A DNA stretch of 24,022 bases, from NCBI GenBank assembly GCA_003990745.1, contig RBNI01001159.1, positions 1-24,022 on the forward strand, written 5' to 3'. The stretch comes from Jimgerdemannia flammicorona (lineage: Eukaryota > Mucoromycota > Endogonomycetes > Endogonales > Endogonaceae). Under the pieces are notes generated by a model. It was not told where the DNA came from, did no database searches, and worked only from the letters and a program-made list of their open reading frames with translations. Shown here piece after piece: positions 1 through 9,026 of the stretch; position 1 is the stretch's first letter; each line of letters opens with the position of its first letter. Both the position numbers and the translations under genes were made by a program.

Positions 1-13
1 AAAAAAAAAAAAA
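1..13. repeat. poly-A at window start
   Basis: The window opens with 13 A residues followed by very AT-rich sequence. The other end is also a poly-A run, which fits an assembly that broke at homopolymers. No gene is visible in the first 180 bases. Confidence 0.8.
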
Positions 14-183
14 TTATACCTTTTTTTATTTTCTGCTTTTAATTATTTGACAAATATATCTTATTCTTTTTATATTAGAAATTAATATTTTATGATCAAT
101 TAAGATATAGATATTAGCTTAAGTTATATATAAATAAAAACCACATACATAATTACATTAAGTAACCACCACATTATGTTTGG

Positions 184-212
184 AAATATATATATATATA
201 TATATATATATA
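184..212. repeat. (TA)n microsatellite
   Basis: An uninterrupted alternating AT/TA run of about 29 bases within an AT-rich spacer. It is a simple sequence repeat with no sign of function. Confidence 0.9.
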
Positions 213-1395
213 AAGAGAAAATTTACTCCATATTCTCTTTCAGAACTTCGGGGTTCAATTTCTCAAGCTGAATACCTAACTTCTGATCCTTACGAGTTCC
301 AGTTCTAGACTCAGCCGTTTTCTTTTGTGTTTATAATGTCATTAACTCCTTTTGACGTTAACTTATTTGACCGAAACGTTGAACTTACAGTGCGATGACA
401 GATTTTGCAGCGTTGACTCGACTTAGGGTTGTCCCCCTCCTGTGTAGTACGAATCCCCTTCACTTACTGTCCGCTATTGTTCGATTGGTCGCCTCAAACC
501 AACTATGTTGGCATATCCACATCTTATTTCAGAGAAGAACTAAAGTCACACATTACTAGCAAAGACGGTGGAAAGTGATTCCGCCGTCAGTTTTGTCTAT
601 CAGGTAACCACTTAGATTTCGAGCGGGATTATTAAAAAGTCAGCAAATGGCTGGTGCATCTAGTGGCCACCAGATTGGGTTTCTCATCTCAGATCGCTTT
701 TGAGAACGGCGAGGCAAACTACTGTATTCATAACGTAGTGATACGACACAGTCATCCACTATCATGTTCTGGGTTCTGCCGCGGAGGTGGCGACCATGAT
801 GGTAGCTGTCAAAGCAAAACTGTTAAATTTTCATGTCTCTATCGTTAATGCAAAAACCTTCGTCAAGTATTGATCTGTAAGCCAATTGTGTCGTGCTGAA
901 GCCACGGCGATAGCGGGAAGCCTTCGCTCACAAAATAAAGAGGAAGTGGCAAGACGTGGAGTTTCCAAGAGTTTCAGCGAATTGTCGTGCAACAGTACCA
1001 AAATACAGCGCTTGATAAAGTCTAGTTCCTTTCGCTCTACGATTCCCTGTCGCACGCGTGCGCCCGTATGGTACACTCCACACGAGGATTATATACCATA
1101 TTTGCATGCCGATCCGGCTGGAATTGTGTCTGGCTCAATGTCAAGTGTTAACGGGCTCACCCCATGTACACGGTGCCGTCGTCATTCGCTATCGAGCTTT
1201 GAAAAGCTAGAGTTTACTTCATATATGGATGGATGCAGGCCCGGGGCACTCCGAAAACTTTAGTACTTACTAAAACGCCCAAATAACCGAATACACGCAA
1301 CCAGAATGGATTTGCTTTGAGAAACTCTCTAGTCCACACTCCGCTCAACATACAATTTGATCGTGGGACAAGGAAATTTTGGCTCTCCAAAATCA
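213..1395. other. intergenic region, no supported gene
   Basis: Open frames exist on both strands (for example about 81 codons on the minus strand ending near 831 and about 125 codons on the plus strand from 886). They mirror each other, lack convincing ATG starts and show no recognisable domain or splice structure. The region is less AT-rich than the first 200 bases, so a decayed gene cannot be excluded, but nothing can be named. Its 3' end is the promoter region of the dehydrogenase gene. Confidence 0.5.
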
Positions 1396-1402
1396 TATAT
1401 AA
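1396..1402 (+). promoter_or_regulatory. TATA-like box upstream of the dehydrogenase gene
   Basis: A TATATAA motif lies about 55 to 60 bases before the chosen ATG at 1457, a plausible place for a core promoter with a short leader. Similar AT-rich strings are common in this window, so position is the main support. Confidence 0.35.
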
Positions 1403-1456
1403 GACAAGGCCAGAATACCATTCCCTCATGTCCGTACACCTACCATCTCTGATCTA

Positions 1457-2691
1457 ATGTCGAATTCCTTGCTCTCCCAGTTCTCTTTGACCGGCAAGAA
1501 CGCCGTAGGTAAGCAGTCTGGATCTAATATCTACTAAAACAATCTCCAACAAAACTTCTCTCTGAATACGCGCTCACATGAAGAACCCACGCGCCTTTTT
1601 ATCAGTTACTGGAGGCGCCCGCGGCCTTGGTCTTGAAATGATGCGCGCCCTTGCCGAAGCGGGCGCCTCAGTCGCGTGCGTCGACATGCTGTTGGACGAA
1701 GGGCAGACGTCTACCGAAGCCATCCATAAGGAGTTTGGCGTGAAGGTCACAAATTGGAAGTGCGATGTCAGGATACCTGCGGAGGTGGGTATCACGCGTA
1801 CGTGCAACATAACATCCCATTTATTCCGTCGTTCACCGTGTCCCCTTGTCCGTCGAAATACAGGTTACCGAAGTTTTTGGAAAAATCGCCAAGGAACATG
1901 GAAGCATTGACATCTGTGTGACATCTGCGGGGATTGCCCACATCGCCCCCGCGGAAGATTACAAAGCCGAGGACTGGAAGAACGTGTTGGACATTAACCT
2001 CCATGGCACTTTCTTCTGTGCGCAGGCAGCGGGCAAGTGAGTATTCACCCACTTCAGCCATCAGCGATATGCTCTACCTCTTTCTCACAATTATTTATTG
2101 TTCTCCCTCCATCATCTTCAAGGCACATGCTCGCCCAAGGCAAAGGTGGCAACATTATCCTTATCGCCTCCATCTGCGGCCAAATTGTGGCCCAACCACA
2201 GCCGCAGGCCGCCTACCAGGCGTCCAAAGGAGCCGTTATTATGCTCGCCAAACAACTGGCTGGCGAGTGGGCGCAGCATGGGATTCGTGTCAACAGTATG
2301 TCTCCGGGTAAGTAAAAGATAGGGATAGGTGACCGGAGGAAGTCCCAGTTTCACTGACATATGTCATTCTATGGACTCTGACAAATAGGCTACATCGAGA
2401 CAGCCCTCACACACGGCTTCCTTAATAGTGTAGAGAACGGAGCGGAGATCAAAGAGACGTGGGAACGCCTCACTCCTCTCAAGCGGATGGGGCAGCCTTC
2501 AGAAATTAAAGCGGCAGTTGTGTACCTGGCAAGTGGCGCGAGCTCGTATGTGACTGGTAAGTTGAATTTTGGGCTGAATTTTGACAAGGTCGGGGTTTCA
2601 ACTGTTTCGTAACTTTGTTTCTATTTATATATACCCATCACGCGCTCTAGGATCTAACCTCGTTCTCGACGGTGGGTATACCGTGTGGTAA
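1457..2691 (+). CDS. short-chain dehydrogenase/reductase (polyol or sugar reductase type), six exons
   Basis: Model: exons 1457-1508, 1606-1784, 1864-2036, 2123-2307, 2389-2556 and 2651-2691 give 265 residues. All introns are GT-AG, 79 to 97 nt, and the frame is preserved at every junction. The product is a classical NAD(P)-dependent SDR that oxidises or reduces a carbonyl/alcohol pair, probably in the cytosol. Visible landmarks: cofactor motif TGGARGLG at 19-26, Asp44 at the end of beta-2 (often linked to NAD preference), TSAG at 97-100 in place of the usual NNAG, Asn122, Ser151, and the catalytic YQASK with Tyr167 and Lys171, then PGYIET near 196-201 and a C-terminal LDGGYTVW. The two extra residues between Ser and Tyr and the C-terminal DGGY motif recall fungal mannitol dehydrogenase, sorbose reductase and D-arabinitol dehydrogenase relatives. 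The exact substrate is not readable from sequence. The ATG at 1578 lies inside intron 1 and would lose the N-terminal strand, so 1457 is preferred. Confidence 0.93.
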
Positions 2692-2791
2692 AGCGAGAAT
2701 TTACGTGGTCGACTTTGCCACATGTACACCTATAGGAAGCATCAAATTTTATCTCAGAATTGTATTATTCAATAGTACATTCATCATCCTC

Positions 2792-2797
2792 AATAAA
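2792..2797 (+). terminator. AATAAA polyadenylation signal of the dehydrogenase gene
   Basis: A perfect AATAAA hexamer lies 100 bases after the dehydrogenase stop codon, on the same strand, at a normal distance for 3'-end processing. Confidence 0.5.
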
Positions 2798-2909
2798 TTA
2801 ACGGGAAAAGATTTAACCATGCAATGGTTCTTGTTCAAATTCGCGGGGGGTTTTTTTTTTTTTGAACGGCTAGTTTCCATAGATAAAGCGGACAATCCAA
2901 ACAAACAAT

Positions 2910-3250
2910 TTGCACTACACAGCACGACTAGAGGATAAACCTGTAGCCGACGATTGGAAGACCAATTCCTTCTTGTGTTCCAAAGGAGAGCTGACAAGAC
3001 GTCATTTTCACATTACGGGTTGTAACATCGTGGAGATGTGTCATGGTCACGTGCATTGTGGGGGGGATTTCGGATCGGATTATTCGATGAACAAAAAAAT
3101 AAGTGGTATCTCCCCAACTCTGAGTTGATTGTAGGAAACGTATATAAATGGCGGAATAACGAAATCAATGTTATCCAAGTTCAGCGTATATACCTATTTT
3201 CTGAACCCACATTAACAAATATCTGTCTAAAACTACTTACGTACTATTAA
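2910..3250 (+). pseudogene. coding-like fragment with a frame change at a G7 run (unidentified)
   Basis: Two plus-strand frames each read like ordinary protein over adjoining stretches: about 2910-3066 in one frame, then about 3066-3250 in the next, with a TAA at the end. The switch falls at a run of seven G (3060-3066), a typical place for an indel or a sequencing error. The second part is rich in Trp, Tyr and Asn and includes FDEQKNKWYLPN. Neither half has a family signature that I recognise, and no clear ATG opens the first frame. It may be chance, a decayed gene, or an exon of an unrecognised gene. A further open stretch ending at a TAA near 3490 may or may not be related. Confidence 0.25.
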
Positions 3251-3772
3251 TGTTCTGATATTATTAGTTCATTCGAATATATGTTATTAAAATAGGATTT
3301 TATTAATTTTGGTTAACTTAAAAAAATATAATAATTATAAATGATCATTTTTACAGACATAGGTTTCTTTGTCAGCCATGTATATATATTTATCGTGTCA
3401 CAGGCGAATTAGTCATCCCGACCATGCGACCAAAACATGTCATTGATTTCCCTACCGCCAAATCGGTCTATTCCATTCGCTCCATCGTTTAAAAAGGACA
3501 TTTCCGCGACAAGGTTTGAGATATAGGCCATTGGCACCGCATTTCATTATCGTTTTGCGAGATTAATTGGATGAATATATGAAATAAAAAATTTTCTTGG
3601 ATATAAAAATGTAAAAAAATGTACAACTATATACACGGGCATACACTGCATCTATCAAAACATGGATGCAACCATTATTCGTATATTGCCAACTCCTAAG
3701 TGTCTTGTCGTAATGCGATCAATCCAGATCACAAGCCATGTGTAAATGCCGGCTGCATTGGCATCGGATATA
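3251..3772. other. AT-rich intergenic spacer
   Basis: Very AT-rich DNA with scattered stops in all frames apart from a short open plus-strand stretch around 3405-3490. No RNA gene or repeat is visible. It contains the 3' flank of the convergent minus-strand membrane protein gene. Confidence 0.6.
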
Positions 3773-4833
3773 TCAGGGACTCGGAATCGGAATGTATGAA
3801 GGCGGTCCCTTTTCAACATTCTCGGGCCTCTGGATAGTCATCTCTATTAACTCGTTGTCGGTCATTTTCCCGTAATTCTCGTGCGTCCGAAACGTGGTGG
3901 TGGCTTCAGTGCGTTGCACGTGGACGTGGATACTGGCCTGCTGCTGCGGCATGCATACACCGCCGTTAGTTTCGCTAAAACCACCGTTGTGGCTGGCGAT
4001 TTCGGAGATTGCCTGCCGTGTGGCGATGACGACGAGGCACATGTTGATGCCGAGGTCGCCATAGTACAACATCAGCGTGTATGGCCCAGCGATGCCGGAA
4101 AGGATCAGCGCGCTGAAGGTGCCGCTGGTTATGCAGGCTAAGATGGCACGCGTATAGGAAGACACCATAACGATACGCAGGACCGCGGGCGTGTCGCCCG
4201 ACTCGTTGGAGACGATGGATAAGGCCTCGCGAAGCTTTAAGACAAAGACGGACGATATGCAAATGCAAGATCCGATTGTGCTAGCGTAGAACCCTGCCTG
4301 GGAAGATGAATGTAGGGTTTATTTAAACAAACACGTACGGACGATGTGAGAAATGACAGGAAGCCGTAGAAGGGTTGCCAACTACCTACCACCGTAATTG
4401 GATTATGAATCGGATTACAAGTGCCATCGCTACCCCGCGCGGCACCAGCGAGGATGTCTGCAGCGATCCCGAACCCCAACTGCGTAAGCACCAAAGCTCC
4501 GCCCACAATGGTCATTCTCCTCCTGCCCGGAGCTGTAACCAGGACGGTTCTCGCCAGGACGACGAGAAGTGTGGTAGAGCTCGCGAAAGAGAACTCGAAG
4601 CACACGCTGGCGGCGGTCAGCCAGTCACAGGTGCCGATTTGGACGATGGTGAAGAAAACGGCCACCAAGGTTGAGCCAAAGCCAAAGAGGGCCACGGCAA
4701 GATTTAAAAACTGGATTATTGCGCGCCTTCTGATGAGCATTCCGAGGCTTACAATGAGGCAGTAGATGGACATTGCCAACACCATGCCAAGGACGACGAG
4801 TGTGAGCGCTTCGAGACTGACGGTAACTGCCAT
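3773..4833 (-). CDS. orphan seven-transmembrane protein, two exons
   Basis: Model: exon 1 is 4833 down to 4339 (165 codons), a 41-nt intron 4338-4298 (GTACGT to CCCAG), and exon 2 is 4297-3773, giving 339 residues. Hydrophobic helices are visible at about 8-33, 40-64, 72-99, 106-130, 155-188 (interrupted by the splice junction), 210-235 and 238-259, followed by a hydrophilic tail of about 75 residues. Loops between the helices carry Arg/Lys clusters (RRR at 35-37, GRRR at 103-106). The layout is that of a seven-helix receptor or sensor with the tail probably cytosolic. I see no DRY, NPxxY, rhodopsin lysine or other family signature, so receptor function is inferred only from topology. The ATG at 4833 begins just before helix 1, and a TATA-like string lies near 4880-4890. 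The intron is unusually short, but the frame is clean on both sides and removing it restores the helix. Confidence 0.75.
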
Positions 4834-5208
4834 GGCTAGCGGAAAGTTCGAGAGCTGCCAGTGTCCGTAAAGGCTCTACATATATGTATATTTCACCGAA
4901 GTAACCGTCTCGGGGGAATGTCCCGTGATCGGAAATGGAGTTTCCACATGGTGATCGGAGTTGTGTTGGATGAAGGCAAGCAAATCGTGCTATAAACTTG
5001 ACAAAAACGAACCGCGTGAACACCACATTCTTAAACCCATGATTGATAGATGGTCACACAAACCGGGTTGCTCAAATTTTGACGAAGGCCGAATAGAAAA
5101 TTTACTGTTTACATCCTGAACATGTTTGCAATTGCTGGTTCGCTAAACCTCCGATCGATATTACAGTCTAGTGTGCCTGCTAAGCTGACTCTGGCAAGGC
5201 TTCGTTGT
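4834..5208. other. upstream spacer of the seven-helix gene
   Basis: Non-coding flank that should contain the promoter of the minus-strand membrane protein gene. A TATA-like string at about 4880-4890 is the only candidate element. Confidence 0.4.
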
Positions 5209-5211
5209 TAG

Positions 5212-5484
5212 ACAAACGTTGCTAAGTCGCGAGATGGATTTCGCAAATTGCTCGTCTATCTCTGTATCTCGGACCTGGCACAAATCAGGTGGAAAAGTGC
5301 CGATATCCTGATCCTGGGGTTTCCAGCAGTGTTGGGGTTATTATGTGGGTGGTCACAAGTATTTTATGTTTGTTGGAAAATGACACACAGGTGTGCGACA
5401 GAAGACGCCCCAATCCATTTTAGGCGAGGATTACGCCCGCCCACTCCAAAAGCGTCAGACTTCAACTTCAGTGAAAATCATTAA
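5212..5484 (+). pseudogene. possible fragment of a seven-helix receptor gene
   Basis: An open stretch of 90 codons between a TAG at 5209 and a TAA at 5482. It contains FRKLLVYLCISDLAQ, which resembles the second helix of cAMP-receptor-like or secretin-like GPCRs (RKLLVYLSxSDL type), followed by a second hydrophobic segment of about 25 residues. There is no ATG before the first hydrophobic segment, and no convincing flanking exons. It may be a receptor fragment, an internal exon or chance. The neighbouring seven-helix gene makes a receptor remnant slightly more plausible. Confidence 0.25.
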
Positions 5485-6650
5485 TAATCACCACCGTACG
5501 TACGAATCCGTGAATCGTGAATCGTGAAGAACAAGCGGTACGATATGTGAATCCTCAAGGGCAACATGCGTCTCCTGCGTGTATTGATTGTCCCTGTCCA
5601 ATATAACTACAAAAACCTTCCCTCCTATAGTTTTGGCAGATGTGTCATTTTCAGGAATTCAAAGTCCGACAAGTGTCACAAGTCACAATATTAACTTGGC
5701 GGTCGATTTCTATTGATACCGAATATATGTATATAAACTCATAATTATAAAATATCGGTTATGAAGTTCGATGAATAGATTTGTAGCCTCTGTATATTCA
5801 ACAGTTTTCAAAGCTGTTCACAGACGTGTGTGTCAGTTATGAACGCAGGGTATGTCGCCCGAAGCTAAATATATTCTCAGTTTTAGTTTAGACGCAGTTT
5901 AAGGTTCATTCTTAGATTATACGCCCGAGTCATGCAATTAGTGCCATAGCTAGACCATACTCATATTCCAATAGAGATTTTTTCTGCATCACGATTCTTT
6001 TCTCGCTCTACGTTCATGTGGTACACTACGTTCAAAGGCAACTTAGTAACCTAGCAACCTAGCAACTTTTGCGCACCCTCCCATCCATCCCCGTTCTCGC
6101 AAAAGGGTAATATGTATGGTAATAAACGACTCCTTTTGCGGTTTCAACGTGAATGAGCTTACCATATTTAATTCCCTTACAATCGATCGTTTTCTCGGCT
6201 CAAGCAAGGGATATTTTGTTCCCAGAAATAATTATTGCCAAAGTCACAACATAAGTAGATAATGAATATATATGTTAAGAATGCTCTTTATTAATTTGGG
6301 ATTTACCGTCTTTAATTTATCGAACATTGAACACAACCGATGTTCACCAATCCTATACATTGAGGCCGTTTTTTTTTTTTTTCCTTATATCAACTCCACA
6401 TCATGTGTTGGCCGGAAGAAGCTTGGTTGGCTTTTAGACCTATCTGAAAATCTAGATGCTAAACTTTGGGAGCATTGCTGAACCAGTGTTTCGATTCCCC
6501 GAACTGGTTACTATCACATACACGCGGCTACAAGATGAGTAAGACGAAATGGAAGGGAATCCACCTGATAGTCAATCGCAACCACCGTCGCCGCTGCAAC
6601 AGCAATAGTAGCCTTCACTCTCATTCCTCTACGCGCCGACGGCGTCATAC
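5485..6650. other. intergenic region without supported genes
   Basis: AT-rich spacer with small direct repeats: a 7-base GTGAATC-like unit repeated near 5508-5527 and an AACCTAGC-like unit near 6048-6064. A 14-base poly-T run occupies 6369-6382. Open frames are short. I see no tRNA or other RNA gene. Confidence 0.6.
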
Positions 6651-6801
6651 CTGCGCCGCTTTGCGCTGTGGTCGCTTTGCGAGGGTTTGGAAGTCCCTGT
6701 CACTTGTGATGGGAGACTTTGGGATCCGGCGCTCGTCGGCAGATCCGAGAGCGTCGCGCTGACGCTTGGCGCCGCGAGGCTGGAACACGGGGGATGGCAT
6801 C

Positions 6802-7551
6802 TTATCGGAGTGTTGAAGACAAACATAGACTGTGCCATCTTTTCGAGGTGGAGATGGGTGGAATGGCGGCAGCTGCTTGGATTCTTGATGGCGGACCTGG
6901 GTTTTTGCAATCAATCTCGGGTTTGGAAGGGGTAGTATCGTTTTCTTGGTAATCCGCCTCGTTGTAGGCCTTACCCTCCTTCCGTCTCTTTTCCCTGGTT
7001 TCATCCCTCTCCGATTCCCCGATCGGGTCAACATCGTCCCGCTTCCTCTTCGCCGGCACGGACGGCTCAGCCTCGACGTCAATATCCCAAATTCGCTTCT
7101 CGATTCTCCGACCTGTTCGCGCTCGACGCGGCCGCGGTATTCTGTGCAGCTGCACGTCACGCAAGTCATCGCCTGCCTTGCTGAGCCATTTGAGTTCGCA
7201 CCTCTGCGTGTGCGCATGGTGTTCCAGAACTGCCGTACGATATCGATGTTGATTCACCCAGATAGGCAGATGGTGCTGGATACGAGCCCGGGGGAAGGTC
7301 GACATCGTTGCCATAGATCTCACAGAAGGCGACCAGCCACTGGAGTTATGTCCGACAGGCGCTCGTTTAGAGGGTTACCGCACAGCGTGGGTGGTGGTGG
7401 CAGCGGCTGGGCGGGGTTGAGTCATGGGACTTAGTGGGGTCGAATATCGGGGACCCGCCACAGTGTTCTCGTGAGCGAGGAAAAGGTAAGGAGGCATTGT
7501 ATAAGTATCCAGTATATATTGCTGCGTCGCGGGCTGACTGGTGGTCGTCAT
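6802..7551 (-). CDS. tentative gene for a basic, charged protein, probably nuclear
   Basis: Model: exon 1 is 7551-7379, a 39-nt intron 7378-7340 (GTAACC to CCAG), and exon 2 is 7339-6802, giving 236 residues. Exon 1 is Thr/Pro-rich. The second half is a highly charged segment with PAKRKRDD and ETREKRRKEGKAY, typical of a nuclear, disordered protein with localisation signals. No enzyme or DNA-binding family is recognised. GC content rises sharply here relative to the flanks, which supports a coding region. The model is uncertain because other minus-strand frames also read plausibly. In particular, a 50-codon frame from an ATG at 6800 runs to a consensus donor (CAG|GTATGA) at 6651-6649, just after this stop, and could be the true downstream exon or the first exon of another gene. 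Confidence 0.4.
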
Positions 7552-9026
7552 AATATGTCATATCCATCGGTCTTTCATGACTGTAAAATGGAATTATGAA
7601 AATGATATCTCTTTTGTATATCCCGACCTCATGGTTGTGGTTGTTCAAGTCGAATTACGACGCCGGTCCCGCCGCTTGCTAGAAACCCTCCGGTTGAACG
7701 GAGGAAAAACTGGGCATTGCAAATATTTTAATTTACTTCGGTGGTTCCAGTTTACCTAGAGCGCTTGATCTTTACAATGGAAAACGTTCCGAGCGGAAAA
7801 GTGAAAAATTACATGTCTAGGGGGCGTGAAATGTCGGTCCCGGGTTTCGAAATCTCTATTCTTCACTTTTGGTGTTGTTTCTCAACATGTACAAACAATT
7901 CGAAATCAAGTTCTTCCATGATGTATTGGGACATGCCGGAATGGAATAATGGACAGTGGACGTGCCGATAAGGCGGTTTCTTGAGGCAAATTTAGTAGAA
8001 CGTTTGTGATTGTCTACACTGAGCAAAAGCACATGCAAATCTATTACATCTTCCACTACTTTTTGTTTATTTTCTTTATAATATCTTTATCGGTCTTTGT
8101 CTCTTTAAATTTGTTTATTTTATTTTATTTATTATTTGTTTCATTGGACTCACGCGAAAACACAAGTCATTGAAGAGCGTGCAGACCCCCGTTCGGTACC
8201 GGGTGTGTCAACATGTAGGTTGGTGTTGTCAATGCTACTGGGAGAATCGCTGTGAGCAGCTATACACTCTACACAGAGATAGATCTCGTCGAGTACCTTT
8301 AGCGCGTGCGGAAAATCCATTAGGTTACTGTGGTATGTTTTGAGTCCGATGTGGCCTGTTGATCCTCGGTTCAGACACCGTCAACTCGCCTCCACCAACG
8401 CCATTTCATACCTTGCAATCAGCACACGAGTTCAATATCGCTCGCCGCATCATCATAACCATGCTCATCCACACAGCAGAGGTCAACGCCACCACTCACC
8501 TACTCGGCTGTCATCTGCATTGAATGTATTCTGCATCGGCTGCAGTCTGCGTTGGGTAATCTGCGCCGGGCCTAGCCATCGTAGAGTGGCGGTGTTGCTC
8601 TCCGTGAAATCGAGGTTCGCAATCTGAGTCGAATCTAGATGTGGGCACACTCTGGTGATGGAGCGCACCCAATATAGGTGAATTTCAGAAGGACGAGTGG
8701 GTCGGCTTCTTGTGAAGCATTAACAAGATGTAGCGACATTCTTTGCCAAATATCAGAGAAATAGGTCAAAGAGCATTATTACAAGCTTTTCATAGATGCA
8801 AGTTAATTATATGTGCAGGTGGTATCATTCATACAGCCTTGCCAAATATCGTAATTCGATTTTCAGGCATATTTATTTTTTTCTGATTTTTTATAAAAGC
8901 AAAATTGCATTTTTTTTTTTTTTTTTAAATAAACTAGATATATAAAATTTCAAATAAATATTTATATATTTTTAATAAATATGAATATTTGCCTACAAAT
9001 AGTGACAAACTAAGAGATACGGTCAT
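7552..9026. other. intergenic region with unresolved short open frames
   Basis: Mostly AT-rich. Between about 8340 and 8700 the base composition is more gene-like, and a minus-strand frame (about 8668-8483) runs to a GTGAGT donor-like site, but no flanking exon or domain can be assigned. A poly-T tract of 17 occupies 8910-8926. The stretch just below 9027 should hold the 3' untranslated region of the LRR gene. Nothing else is recognised. Confidence 0.5.

Noticed and set aside
4375..4765. Plus-strand open frames of 99 and 114 codons
   Set aside because: They are antisense shadows of exon 1 of the seven-helix gene, whose hydrophobic helices and clean splice are far more convincing.
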